DNA of 64,000 nt from DATLFA01 sp039915945 (GTDB lineage: Bacteria > Actinomycetota > Acidimicrobiia > Acidimicrobiales > WLNW01), in the NCBI GenBank assembly GCA_039915945.1, contig JBDSMH010000056.1:57157-121156 (forward strand). The letters are read 5' to 3'. Of this stretch, positions 1 to 7,827 are shown one piece after another. Each line of letters starts with the position of its first letter. Positions within the stretch are counted from its first letter, which is position 1. The position numbers and the translations under genes were made by a program. Under the pieces are notes generated by a model that did not search any database, was not told the origin of the DNA, and saw nothing but the letters and a program-made list of their open reading frames with translations.

Positions 1-391
1 GCCAGCGCCGAAAGACGACGACCAGCCCGGCGATTGCGGTGATCAACGCCACGACCGGTGTGATCCACACCAGACCGACGACGCCGGTGGCTCGCGGTTT
101 GAGGCTGATCGACTCGTTGAAGCGTCCGATGAGATAGTCGGTGATCTGCGCGTTGGTCTGGCCTTGGTCGACGCGCTTCGCGATCTCGGAACGGATCGCA
201 ACCGCTGTCGCGCTATCACTCTGCGCCACCGATTGCCCTTCGCAGACGGGGCAGGCGAATTGCTCCGAGAGATCGAGCGAGCGTTCGGCGTTGCTCGGCT
301 GATCGTGGTGACTCAACGTCGCGATCGTCAACGCGACGACGACGACCGTCAACGCACCGACCCAACCGATCGCGCGCCAGCGAGGATTCAT
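1..391 (-). CDS. ccmH: Cytochrome c maturation protein CcmH (partial, C-terminus beyond window)
   Basis: CcmH reduces the CXXC cysteines of apocytochrome c outside the membrane so that heme can be attached. The visible 130 residues have an N-terminal membrane segment (about 8-25), the family motif ACPVCEGQS with Cys47 and Cys50, and a second hydrophobic segment (about 104-126), as in the short CcmH/CycL form. The ATG at 391 overlaps the ccmG stop (ATGA), so it is translated with ccmG as the last visible gene of the ccm operon. The 3' end lies outside the window, so a C-terminal TPR (CcmI) fusion cannot be excluded. Confidence 0.93.
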   Translation of the reverse strand, partial: MNPRWRAIGWVGALTVVVVALTIATLSHHDQPSNAERSLDLSEQFACPVCEGQSVAQSDSATAVAIRSEIAKRVDQGQTNAQITDYLIGRFNESISLKPRATGVVGLVWITPVVALITAIAGLVVVFRRW

Positions 392-999
392 CGCGTCGTC
401 GCCGTCGTCGGGGACGGCACCGTGCTCGCCGGCGGCGCCGTGTATTTGTCGATCAACGCATCGAGTCCTTCGGCGGTGACTCCGCCGATCAACTTGGCGA
501 CGACTACACCCGAGGGCGACACCACGAACGTCTCGGGCACTTTGATGACGCCGTAGCCCACGGCGATGCTGTTGGTGTCGGCCGACAGCACCGGCCAGTC
601 ACCGCCACGTTTCTCGAAGAACTGGCGCACGGCCGTCGGCGAATCCGAGAAGGCAACGCTGACCACGGTGGCGTCACGCGCGCTGCGGTGCGCTTCTTGG
701 AATGTCACCAGCTCGGGATGTTCCTGGATGCACGGCGTACACCATGAACCGAAGAAATTGACGATCACCCACTCGCCCCGCACGCGGTCGAGCGAGAACT
801 GTTCGTTCTTCAGGGTGACGCCCTCGACCGGCGGTGCCTGTTTGCCCACGAGTGGGCTCTTGGCCAGCCGCTCGCCCGCGGGGTCGCGCGTGGCGAGCAG
901 GATCACCAACAACAACATGACGACCGCGACCGGGATCGCGACGAGCGGTGCGATTCGCCGGTGCCGCACCGGAGCCGAGTCGGCGGCGGGAGCGTTCAT
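388..999 (-). CDS. ccmG: CcmG/DsbE/TlpA-type thioredoxin-like protein
   Basis: This membrane-anchored thiol:disulfide oxidoreductase of 203 residues is expected to reduce CcmH or apocytochrome c. A single anchor helix lies at about 17-37, followed by a thioredoxin fold with the active site FFGSWCTPC (Cys87, Cys90) and the cis-proline region IKVPETFVV near 157-165. The C-terminal 20 residues are Pro/Thr-rich and probably unstructured. The start ATG overlaps the ccmF stop and its own stop overlaps the ccmH start, which argues for tight co-translation. ResA-type proteins of System II share this fold, but the ccm neighbours favour CcmG. Confidence 0.93.
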   Translation of the reverse strand: MNAPAADSAPVRHRRIAPLVAIPVAVVMLLLVILLATRDPAGERLAKSPLVGKQAPPVEGVTLKNEQFSLDRVRGEWVIVNFFGSWCTPCIQEHPELVTFQEAHRSARDATVVSVAFSDSPTAVRQFFEKRGGDWPVLSADTNSIAVGYGVIKVPETFVVSPSGVVVAKLIGGVTAEGLDALIDKYTAPPASTVPSPTTATTR

Positions 1000-2996
1000 C
1001 GTGCGGCCGCCGCAACATCGCCTTCGCGCACGTCTTCATAGACGCGCGCGGACACCGGCATCGTGGGTACCCGTCGCCGTCCGGGGAACGCCGCCAGCAC
1101 TGTGCCGAGGGCCATGATGATCCCTCCGATCCACAACCAGACGATGAGCGGCCGCACGATGACGCGCAAAGTGATCGGGTCACCGGCCACTTCGGGTAAG
1201 TCCAAGATCTGGAGGTAGACATCGTCCTTCCAGGACGTGCGTACCGACGGCGTGCCGATCGGTTGCCCGAAACCGGGGAAGGTCGACAACGCGGGCTCAT
1301 AGACCTGGCCTCCGTCGATCGCGATCTGCGCGCGCGTCACCGTCTTGTCCTGCTCCTCGACCGTGGTCACCGACACGAAGGTGACGGTATGGCCGCCGAC
1401 CGTGGCTGTCTGATCCTGCGGCAAGATCAGCTCTTGCTGGTGCGTGTAGCTCGAACTCGCGGCGAGCGCGACGGCGATGACCACCACACCGAGATGCACG
1501 ATCATCCCACCGTTGGTGCGTCCGACCAGTCCCCGCCAGCCCTGGCGCCGGGTCGCGAGCACGATCTGGCGCGCGGCCGCGCCGGCCGCGAATCCGCCGA
1601 GGCCGAATGCCAGCACCGGCGCGAACCCGCGGGCACCGATGACGATCGCCAACACGAGCGCGCCGGCGGCGGACCACGCCGGCCAGAACAGTCGGTGCGA
1701 CAGCAACTCGGTCGACGCCTTGCGCCAGGGCAACACGGGCGCGATCGCCATGAGGAAGAGCAGCACCAGGCCGATGGGCATCGTCATACGGTCGAAGTAC
1801 GGACGTCCGACGAATATGCGGCGATCTTGCAGCGCTTCGATGATCAACGGGAACACGGTGCCAAGCAGCACGACGAACGCGAACGCGGCGAAGAAGACGT
1901 TGTTGGCCAAGAACGCGCCTTCGCGCGACAGCGGGGAATCGATGCGCCCCGGAGCGCGCAACGCATCACCGCGCCACGCGACGAGCCCGATCGTCAACGC
2001 CACGATGACACCGAAGAACGTCAGCAGGATCGGACCGATGGTCGAATTGCTGAAAGCGTGCACGGACACGACGACGCCCGAACGTGTGAGGAAGGTACCG
2101 AGGATGGTGAGTGAGAACGTCGCGCAGACCAACGAGAGGTTCCACACGCGCAACATGCCACGCCGCTCCTGCACCATGACCGAATGGAGATACGCGGTAC
2201 CGGTGAGCCACGGTAGGAACGACGCGTTCTCGACGGGATCCCACGCCCAATAGCCGCCCCAACCGAGCACTTCGTAGCTCCACCACGCGCCGAGCAGGAT
2301 GCCCAGAGTGAGGAAGCCCCACGCGAAGAGCGTCCATCGGCGCGTCTCGAGCAACCAACCTTCTCCGACGCGACCAGTGATCAGCGCCGCGAACGCGAAC
2401 GCGAACGGCACGGTGAACCCGACGTAGCCGAGGTAGAGCATCGGTGGGTGGAACGCCACCAGGATGTGATTCTGCAGGATGGGGTTGGGCCCCGGGCCGT
2501 CGAATCCGGGTGGTGGATCGAATGTCTTGAACGGATTCGTCGGCCCCGTCATGAGGAAGAAGAAGAACGCGGTGACGACGAACAGCACCAGCAGGGCCCA
2601 CGCAAACATCGGGTCGGTGATGCGGTTGCGGAACTTGCGGGCGATGACCGCGACGTAGCCGCACAAGATCAACGTCCACAAGATGATCGAGCCCTCGAGG
2701 GACGACCACAGCGACGTGAAGTTGAAGAACGGTCGGGTCTTGCTGCTGCCGACCTGCGCAACGTAGGCCGACGTGAAGTCACGGGTGATGAGCGCCCGCT
2801 CCATGATGGCGAAGATCAGCACCGCCATCGCCAAGGTGACCCACGCATAGCGGCGGCCGAGCCGCATGTAGGGCATCGACAGATGCGGCGAGGACACCCG
2901 CGCAGCGCTGCGTAACGCGTAGGCGATCGTGCCGATACCCATCAACGACGCGACGAAGCCGACGAGAACCGCGGTGTAGCCGATCGTCGTGTTCAC
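996..2996 (-). CDS. ccmF: Heme lyase CcmF
   Basis: CcmF is the multi-pass synthetase that takes heme from holo-CcmE and joins it to apocytochrome c. The 666 residues are strongly hydrophobic with many membrane helices. The tryptophan-rich WWD domain is clear at about 246-264 (GWGGYWAWDPVENASFLPW), preceded by the His-containing segment QNHILVAFHPPMLYLGY (about 175-191). I chose the GTG at 2996, four bases after the ccmE stop: the open frame runs on to 3257, but that stretch lies wholly inside ccmE and has no CcmF character. Length matches the family (about 640-670). Confidence 0.95.
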   Translation of the reverse strand: MNTTIGYTAVLVGFVASLMGIGTIAYALRSAARVSSPHLSMPYMRLGRRYAWVTLAMAVLIFAIMERALITRDFTSAYVAQVGSSKTRPFFNFTSLWSSLEGSIILWTLILCGYVAVIARKFRNRITDPMFAWALLVLFVVTAFFFFLMTGPTNPFKTFDPPPGFDGPGPNPILQNHILVAFHPPMLYLGYVGFTVPFAFAFAALITGRVGEGWLLETRRWTLFAWGFLTLGILLGAWWSYEVLGWGGYWAWDPVENASFLPWLTGTAYLHSVMVQERRGMLRVWNLSLVCATFSLTILGTFLTRSGVVVSVHAFSNSTIGPILLTFFGVIVALTIGLVAWRGDALRAPGRIDSPLSREGAFLANNVFFAAFAFVVLLGTVFPLIIEALQDRRIFVGRPYFDRMTMPIGLVLLFLMAIAPVLPWRKASTELLSHRLFWPAWSAAGALVLAIVIGARGFAPVLAFGLGGFAAGAAARQIVLATRRQGWRGLVGRTNGGMIVHLGVVVIAVALAASSSYTHQQELILPQDQTATVGGHTVTFVSVTTVEEQDKTVTRAQIAIDGGQVYEPALSTFPGFGQPIGTPSVRTSWKDDVYLQILDLPEVAGDPITLRVIVRPLIVWLWIGGIIMALGTVLAAFPGRRRVPTMPVSARVYEDVREGDVAAAAR

Positions 2997-3000
2997 CGGA

Positions 3001-3555
3001 TCACGTGCCTGCTGCGCTCGCCGCGCAGGCGCGATTTTCTCCGCCGGCCTCGGCTTCGGTGAGGCGGTCTTGTTTCTTCGCCGAATAGTCGCTGTCGTGC
3101 TTGCTGTACATGCGATCGCTGGCGAAATACCAACCGTCGTCGGCCGCACACGTGATCTTGGTGTCGTCGGTCGCGCCGGGCGGACTGCCCTGTGTCCATC
3201 GGCCTTCGAGCACGACCGGCACACCCGGCTTGAACAGCGGCGCAGCATCACCGACATGGACGACGTCGGCGTGAACGCCGTTGAAGACGATCGTGAAACG
3301 CACCGCGCTGGCTCGTTCGAGTTCGGTACGGGCGACCGAGCCTTCGACCACGGTGCCCTGCACCTGGAAGCGCTTGGTGCCCAATTCGTCGCGATCGCGA
3401 ACGGCTTCGTCGGCGTTCTTGAAGAACAACGATGCGTTGCCGAGGGCGTTGGCGAACAACGCGATGATCGCCACGCCGATCACGGCGACGAGTAGGCCCG
3501 GCAGCAATCGGCGGCGCCGTGCCGGGGCCACCTCGCGTGGTGTGAGATCGCTCAC
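3001..3555 (-). CDS. ccmE: Heme chaperone CcmE
   Basis: CcmE binds heme covalently on the outer face of the membrane and hands it to CcmF. It has 184 residues: a membrane anchor at about 17-37, then an OB-fold beta barrel (FQVQGTVVEGSV, VPVVLEGRW). The heme-attachment site is His153 within SKHDSDY, with Tyr157 giving the HxxxY motif typical of bacteria rather than the CxxxY variant. An insert of about 20 residues (near 125-147, with a lone Cys136) precedes this site and is longer than in proteobacterial CcmE. The start is GTG, overlapping the stop of the upstream small gene. Confidence 0.94.
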   Translation of the reverse strand: MSDLTPREVAPARRRRLLPGLLVAVIGVAIIALFANALGNASLFFKNADEAVRDRDELGTKRFQVQGTVVEGSVARTELERASAVRFTIVFNGVHADVVHVGDAAPLFKPGVPVVLEGRWTQGSPPGATDDTKITCAADDGWYFASDRMYSKHDSDYSAKKQDRLTEAEAGGENRACAASAAGT

Positions 3556-3704
3556 GTGTCACCCTCGGTGCTCATCCATCGACGCCGTTCGGTCGGAACA
3601 CGTCGCGTCAACGTGCGCCCCCGTTGCACGAGGCGGACCGCATAGATGGCGACAGAGCCGAACACGAGTGCCCACGACGCGATGATGTAACCGAGGCCGT
3701 TCAT
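3552..3704 (-). CDS. ccmD: CcmD-like small membrane protein
   Basis: This 50-residue protein (MNGLGYIIASWALVFGS...) has one membrane helix at about 4-24 followed by a basic tail rich in Arg, which is the layout of CcmD, the subunit that helps release holo-CcmE from the CcmABC complex. It sits exactly where ccmD belongs: its ATG overlaps the ccmC stop (ATGA) and its TGA overlaps the ccmE GTG. CcmD sequences are poorly conserved, so the call rests on size, topology and position. Confidence 0.85.
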   Translation of the reverse strand: MNGLGYIIASWALVFGSVAIYAVRLVQRGRTLTRRVPTERRRWMSTEGDT

Positions 3705-4489
3705 GGTCGCACCTCGGCCGCGCCCAGTGTCCGCTCCGCTTTGACGCGACTCTCGGCGCGCCGTTCGATCAAGGCTTGCTCGAGGCCGCGCTGTTCGGTC
3801 TCATTTTCGAGCCATGCGATGCGGAACCGATGCAGCAGCATCCACGCGAAGATGACGGTGAAGACGACAACGCCGAAGAGCAACGCGACGAGTTGCAGGT
3901 TGTCGAGTTTGGTGTCGCCCAGCGTGACGGTGTCTTTCTGATGCAGCGTGCGATTGGACCACCACACGACCGACATACGCACGACCGGGATGTTGCCCGC
4001 CGCGATCAGACCCACGATCGCCGCCCGCTTGGATCGCTGCGTCGGGTCACCGTCGACATGACGCAGCGCGAGATAGCCGACGTACATCAACAGCAGTACC
4101 AGCGTCGTCACGATGCGGGCGTCACCCCAGCGCCAGTAGGTACCCCATGTGGGTCGACCCCACAGCGACCCTGTCGCGAGTGCGAGTGCGCAGAACAACA
4201 CGCCGATCTCGGCCGACGCGCCGGCGATGAGGTCCCACCACACGGACCTCTTCCACAGGAACATCGCCGAGCCGATGGCGGTGAGGATGAACGCCATGTA
4301 GGCCAGCCACGCCGACGGCACGTGTACGTACATGATGCGCACGAGGTCGCCCATGTCGCTGTCCTCGGGTGACCACCAGAGGCCCATCAAACCCAGGAAC
4401 ACGACGCCGACGAGCGACAGCCCGCCGAGGACTCGAGTGCCGCGCGACGACGTATTACGGAACTCGTGCCGCTCGCCCAGGGTCTTCAC
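3701..4489 (-). CDS. ccmC: Heme handling protein CcmC
   Basis: CcmC loads heme onto CcmE. The 262-residue membrane protein has about six helices and a WWD-type loop, WGRPTWGTYWRWGDARI, and the conserved YVHVPSAWLAYMAF segment that supplies a heme-ligand histidine. The second conserved region, with WWSNRTLHQ, follows. I chose GTG at 4489 because a GGAGG lies just upstream and the codon overlaps the ccmB TGA (GTGA); the frame extends 29 codons further but only within ccmB. Confidence 0.94.
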   Translation of the reverse strand: MKTLGERHEFRNTSSRGTRVLGGLSLVGVVFLGLMGLWWSPEDSDMGDLVRIMYVHVPSAWLAYMAFILTAIGSAMFLWKRSVWWDLIAGASAEIGVLFCALALATGSLWGRPTWGTYWRWGDARIVTTLVLLLMYVGYLALRHVDGDPTQRSKRAAIVGLIAAGNIPVVRMSVVWWSNRTLHQKDTVTLGDTKLDNLQLVALLFGVVVFTVIFAWMLLHRFRIAWLENETEQRGLEQALIERRAESRVKAERTLGAAEVRP

Positions 4490-5154
4490 GATTCCTCCAA
4501 CAGCGTGCCGAACGCCAACGCACCGAACGCGGTATAGACGACTGCGGTGAGCGTCAAGAGCACGAGCCAACTCCACCCATTGACCGCCGCTTCGCCGAGC
4601 GCATCCTCGAACGCGCGCGTCGCAGCAATGAGTACCGGCGCCAGCACCGGCAACAACAACAAGGGCAAGATGGTCTCGCGCACCCTGAGGCTTGCCGCGA
4701 GCACGCCGTAGATCGTACCGGCCGATGCGACCGCGATGGTCGCGACAACCGCAGTGAGTCCGAGGAGCCCGGGCGAGTGGATCGAGCCGCCGTAGAGCAC
4801 CGCAACGACGAAGCCGAGCACCACCTCGAGCACGAGCAATTCGATGACGAGGGCGGCGGCTTTGCCGAGGAAGATGGCGATGGGGTCGAGGCCCGAGAGC
4901 CGCAACGCATCGCGATTGTCGTTGACCGACTCGACGGTGAAGGACCGCTGCACCGCCAGGATCGCCGTGAACACGACGGCCACCCAGAACAGACCGGCCG
5001 TGAACGTGCGCAGCGCCGCGCTGTCGCCTTCGAGCGCGAACCCGAACAACACCAACACGGTCACCGCGAACGGTGCGATCTGCGTGAGCCCGACGCGCGA
5101 ACGTCGCTCGATGCGCAGGTCCTTGCCGGTAACGAGCGTGATCTCACCCCACAC
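4486..5154 (-). CDS. ccmB: ABC transporter permease CcmB
   Basis: CcmB is the membrane subunit that pairs with the CcmA ATPase; together with CcmCD they release holo-CcmE in an ATP-dependent step. The 222 residues show six predicted helices and the conserved segments RRSRVGLTQIAPFAVTVL and LLPLLLLPVLAPVLIA. The GTG at 5154 overlaps the end of ccmA by 11 bases and gives a product of the usual family size; longer readings in this frame fall inside ccmA. It is the second gene of the ccm operon. Confidence 0.93.
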   Translation of the reverse strand: MWGEITLVTGKDLRIERRSRVGLTQIAPFAVTVLVLFGFALEGDSAALRTFTAGLFWVAVVFTAILAVQRSFTVESVNDNRDALRLSGLDPIAIFLGKAAALVIELLVLEVVLGFVVAVLYGGSIHSPGLLGLTAVVATIAVASAGTIYGVLAASLRVRETILPLLLLPVLAPVLIAATRAFEDALGEAAVNGWSWLVLLTLTAVVYTAFGALAFGTLLEES

Positions 5155-5857
5155 TGGCCACTCCCGGTGCTTGTACTCGCTCCGCTCCTGGCTCCTGTAC
5201 TCGCTCCGCTCCTGTGTCGGCCACCACCATGCCGCCGGCAATGGTGATCGAACGGGGGGCCATCGCCCGGGCCCGCTCGAGTTCGTGCGACGCGACCATG
5301 ACAGTCGCGCCGCCGGCGGTGGCGTCGCGGACGAGTTGGTCGACGGTGTCGCGGCCGTCCTGGTCGAGCCCGGCGTGCGGTTCGTCGAGCAGCCAGAGTT
5401 GCGGGCGCCGGGCCACGACCGCGGCAATCGAGACGCGCCGTTTCTGTCCGGCCGACATCGAGCCCACCGCAAGGTCGCGCAAGCGCCCCTCGATCCCCAT
5501 CCGCACCAGCGCGTTCAGCGCCGAATCGTCGTCGACGCCGGCGGCGCGGGCCCAAAATCGGGTGTTCTCCCACGCGGTGAGCTCGTCGTAGAGGAAGCTG
5601 GCGTGACCGATGAGCCCGACCACCCGGCGCACGGCACGGCGGTCGGCGCTGCGGGTCAGGTCGTAGTCGAGCACCTTCGCGTCGCCGGAATGCAGCGGTA
5701 CCAGGCCCGCGCAAACCCGCAGCAGGGTCGTCTTGCCGGCACCGTTGGGGCCCTGCAGAAGGACGGCCTCGCCAGGGGCGACGTCGAGATCGAGACCAGC
5801 CAACGCAGGAAAGCGGCCGGCGAGCGCGACCGCGTTGCGCAAGCGGACGACGGACAC
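5144..5857 (-). CDS. ccmA: Heme exporter ATP-binding protein CcmA
   Basis: This ABC ATPase powers the CcmABCD complex. From GTG 5857 it has 237 residues: Walker A GPNGAGKT (36-43), signature VGSMSAGQKRR (131-141), Walker B LWLLDEP (154-160) and the H-loop His191. The GTG is preceded 6 nt upstream by TACCCT, which supports a leaderless start; an in-frame ATG at 5893 would add 12 residues. The last residues contain an eight-residue duplication (GAERVQEP, GAERVQAP) encoded by a DNA direct repeat and unlike the family's usual end. First gene of the ccm operon, divergent from the sortase gene. Confidence 0.93.
   Translation of the reverse strand: MSVVRLRNAVALAGRFPALAGLDLDVAPGEAVLLQGPNGAGKTTLLRVCAGLVPLHSGDAKVLDYDLTRSADRRAVRRVVGLIGHASFLYDELTAWENTRFWARAAGVDDDSALNALVRMGIEGRLRDLAVGSMSAGQKRRVSIAAVVARRPQLWLLDEPHAGLDQDGRDTVDQLVRDATAGGATVMVASHELERARAMAPRSITIAGGMVVADTGAERVQEPGAERVQAPGVASVG
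5172..5214. repeat. Tandem direct repeat in the 3' end of ccmA
   Basis: A 19-base unit, tgtactcgctccgctcctg, occurs at 5172-5190 and again at 5196-5214, a 24-base period. The period is a multiple of three, so the reading frame of ccmA is kept and the repeat appears as a duplicated octapeptide at the C-terminus. Confidence 0.85.
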
Positions 5858-5863
5858 CGCGCG

Positions 5864-5869
5864 AGGGTA
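5864..5869 (-). promoter_or_regulatory. -10 hexamer of ccm operon (leaderless)
   Basis: TACCCT on the minus strand ends 6 nt before the ccmA GTG (5857). No clear -35 box. It implies transcription starting at or next to the start codon. Confidence 0.5.
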
Positions 5870-5900
5870 CCGACGCAGCCCACCGACGGCCAAGCGCGGA

Positions 5901-5958
5901 CCAGGCCCGAGCGGCCCTCAGAGCGGGAGGCCCAGGCCCGAGCGGCCCTCAGAGCGGG
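5901..5958. repeat. 27-bp direct repeat in the ccmA/sortase divergent intergenic region
   Basis: A 27-base unit beginning ccaggcccgagcggccctca is present at 5901-5927 and 5932-5958, identical over its length with a 31-base period. The intergenic stretch 5858-6060 holds this repeat, a ccmA -10 box and GC-rich sequence that should contain the sortase promoter; I see no ORF in it. Confidence 0.8.
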
Positions 5959-6060
5959 GGGTTCGGGCCCTGGCGGTATGCCCCCGCTTGGATCCGTGGG
6001 GCCGATACGGTCATAGCACCGTTCCGCCGTGACCCCGAGAGCCCCGGAGCGGCACCTCCC

Positions 6061-7155
6061 ATGACGGAATCCGACGGATCGAAGCAGCCGAACAGCCCCG
6101 CGCCGGCGATCGTATGGCAACGCCGGCTGCGCACCACGGCCGCCCACGCCCTCGGCGCGCTGGGCCGCACGCTGATCAGCGTCGGGGCGCTGTTGTTGCT
6201 GTTCGTGGTCTACCAACTGTGGGGTACGGGGCTCCACGAGGCGCGGGCCCAACACTCGCTGAGCGACCAGTTCGAACAGCTCCTGCGCACCACCACGACG
6301 CTCGCCCCCACCACCACCTCGCCGACGACGTCGGCGACCATCGTCGAAACCACCGAGCCCGCACCGACAACCACCCTCGAGGTGCAACCACCCGAAGTAG
6401 TGGCGGCGTTTGGCTCGGGCGATGCAATCGCCCGCATTCGGGCGCCGAAGATCGATCTCGACAAGATCGTCGTCGAGGGTGTCGAAGTCGACGATCTGCG
6501 CAAAGGCCCCGGTCACTACCGCAGCACGCCGATGCCGGGCCAGCGCGGTAACGCGGCGGTCGCGGGGCATCGCACGACCTACGGTGCACCCTTCAACCGC
6601 ATCGACGAACTCGCGCCCGGCGACGAGATCACGGTATCGACGCCGCAGGGTGATTTCGCCTACAAGGTGCTGCCGCAGACCGATGCCAACGGGGAGGTGA
6701 GCGGTCACTTGATCGTGAGCCCCAACGACGTCTGGGTCCTCGATGACATGGGCGACAACCGCCTGACGCTGACCGCCTGCCATCCGAAGTACAGCGCCAA
6801 TCAACGCATCATCGTCCAGGCGGTTTTGGTCGTGCCCCCGGCGCTCACGCCCAAGCTCGTATCCAAGCCGTCGGGCGACGTGACCCGCTCGACGGTCGAC
6901 ACCGTTGCGTCGACGACGCTGCCCGACGAACCGGTTATCGCTCGTGAAGATCTCGACGCCGGTCTGGGTGGCGACGGCAGCCACCGGTGGCCCGCGATCT
7001 TCTGGGGGCTGATGGTCGGCGTCTTCATGATCGCGATCGGGCACTCGACGCGGCGCTGGGGCCGTATCCGCAGCTGGGCGGTGTCCGCCTTGCCCTTGGT
7101 GCTGGTCGTGTTCGTTTTCTTCGAGCATCTGGACCGCATGCTCCCCGCACGGTGA
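6061..7155 (+). CDS. Class E sortase
   Basis: Sortases cleave a sorting signal and join surface proteins to the wall or to pilins. This 364-residue protein has an N-terminal membrane helix (about 38-55), a Thr/Pro-rich linker (77-106), and a sortase domain with catalytic His170 (AGHRTTYGAPF), Cys240 (LTLTACHP) and Arg249 (SANQRII). Two C-terminal hydrophobic segments (about 308-325 and 340-357) are more than class E usually has. The TLTAC pattern and topology fit class E, the actinobacterial housekeeping type. No LPXTG/LAXTG substrate gene is visible nearby. A weak GGAGCGG lies upstream of the ATG. Confidence 0.88.
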   Translation: MTESDGSKQPNSPAPAIVWQRRLRTTAAHALGALGRTLISVGALLLLFVVYQLWGTGLHEARAQHSLSDQFEQLLRTTTTLAPTTTSPTTSATIVETTEPAPTTTLEVQPPEVVAAFGSGDAIARIRAPKIDLDKIVVEGVEVDDLRKGPGHYRSTPMPGQRGNAAVAGHRTTYGAPFNRIDELAPGDEITVSTPQGDFAYKVLPQTDANGEVSGHLIVSPNDVWVLDDMGDNRLTLTACHPKYSANQRIIVQAVLVVPPALTPKLVSKPSGDVTRSTVDTVASTTLPDEPVIAREDLDAGLGGDGSHRWPAIFWGLMVGVFMIAIGHSTRRWGRIRSWAVSALPLVLVVFVFFEHLDRMLPAR

Positions 7156-7172
7156 CGCCGCGTCCGCACCGG

Positions 7173-7178
7173 TAGATT
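7173..7178 (+). promoter_or_regulatory. -10 hexamer (leaderless) of lipoprotein gene
   Basis: TAGATT lies 7 nt upstream of the GTG at 7186, in the 30-base gap after the sortase gene, so the lipoprotein gene can be transcribed on its own. Confidence 0.5.
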
Positions 7179-7185
7179 CCCCCGG

Positions 7186-7773
7186 GTGCGGCATTGGTGG
7201 CGGATCTTGGCGCTCGTGGTCGTCGCGACAGCGTGTCAAAAGGACAATGCTCCCCCGGCCGCGATCGACGGCCAGACCCAGCCGGCCCCGACCGCGGAGA
7301 CAACTCGCCCGAACACCCCGACCACGCGGCCGAATGCAACCGCGTCGACGGCGAAGTCCGCAGACATCGAAGGGCTTCCCGTCGACCCTGACACGCTCGT
7401 CGTCGGCGACTGCTTCAATCGGTACGCGGGGCTGCAGAACTACCAGACCATCGAGATCGTCACGAAGCGTTCGTGCCAGCAACCGCACGACGCCGAGGTC
7501 TTCTACAAGAACGACTTCGCCGGTTCGGTCACGGTCAACACCTATCCCGGCAAAGAAAAGCTGACGACCGACTCGATTCGTATCTGTTACGACAATTTCG
7601 CCGCGTTCGTGGGCAAGGCCTACGAGGTGTCGATGTACCAACTCGGCTACTTCGTGCCGCCGCAAGAACGCTGGGAGAGCACGGCCGGGCGCAACCGCGC
7701 GGTGACGTGCTACGTAACGCCCTATGCGAAGAGCACCAAGCTCACGGGATCGGTTCGCGACTCGCGGCTGTGA
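7186..7773 (+). CDS. Putative lipoprotein with septum-formation-type domain
   Basis: The 195-residue product starts with a short signal peptide and a plausible lipobox ending at Cys17 (VVATAC), then a Thr/Pro-rich spacer (about 22-55). The rest resembles the actinobacterial septum-formation domain: VGDCFNRY, a second Cys in TKRSCQQPHDAEVFY, then ICYDNFAAFVG and a final Cys in AVTCYV, giving four cysteines for two disulfides. Function of that family is poorly known. The GTG start is supported by a leaderless-type -10 box. It follows the sortase gene on the same strand. Confidence 0.75.
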   Translation: MRHWWRILALVVVATACQKDNAPPAAIDGQTQPAPTAETTRPNTPTTRPNATASTAKSADIEGLPVDPDTLVVGDCFNRYAGLQNYQTIEIVTKRSCQQPHDAEVFYKNDFAGSVTVNTYPGKEKLTTDSIRICYDNFAAFVGKAYEVSMYQLGYFVPPQERWESTAGRNRAVTCYVTPYAKSTKLTGSVRDSRL

Positions 7774-7775
7774 CA

Positions 7776-7814
7776 TGCCGCGGCTTTTGCGCGGCACGGC
7801 GGTGCCTGCGGCAT
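7776..7814 (+). other. Alternative hairpins between lipoprotein and DUF5317 genes
   Basis: TGCCGCG (7776-7782) pairs with CGCGGCA (7790-7796), and ATGCCGC (7775-7781) can instead pair with GCGGCAT (7808-7814). There is no T tract, so this is at best a weak terminator; the longer pairing reaches the -10 region of the next gene. Confidence 0.35.
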
Positions 7815-7815
7815 A

Positions 7816-7821
7816 TACCGT
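7816..7821 (+). promoter_or_regulatory. -10 hexamer (leaderless) of DUF5317 gene
   Basis: TACCGT lies 6 nt before the GTG at 7828. Confidence 0.45.
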
Positions 7822-7827
7822 GATGGC

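Noticed and set aside
2997..3257. N-terminal extension of CcmF
   Set aside because: The frame is open but lies wholly inside ccmE, reads as low-complexity Arg/Thr sequence and would make CcmF too long; GTG 2996 fits the family.
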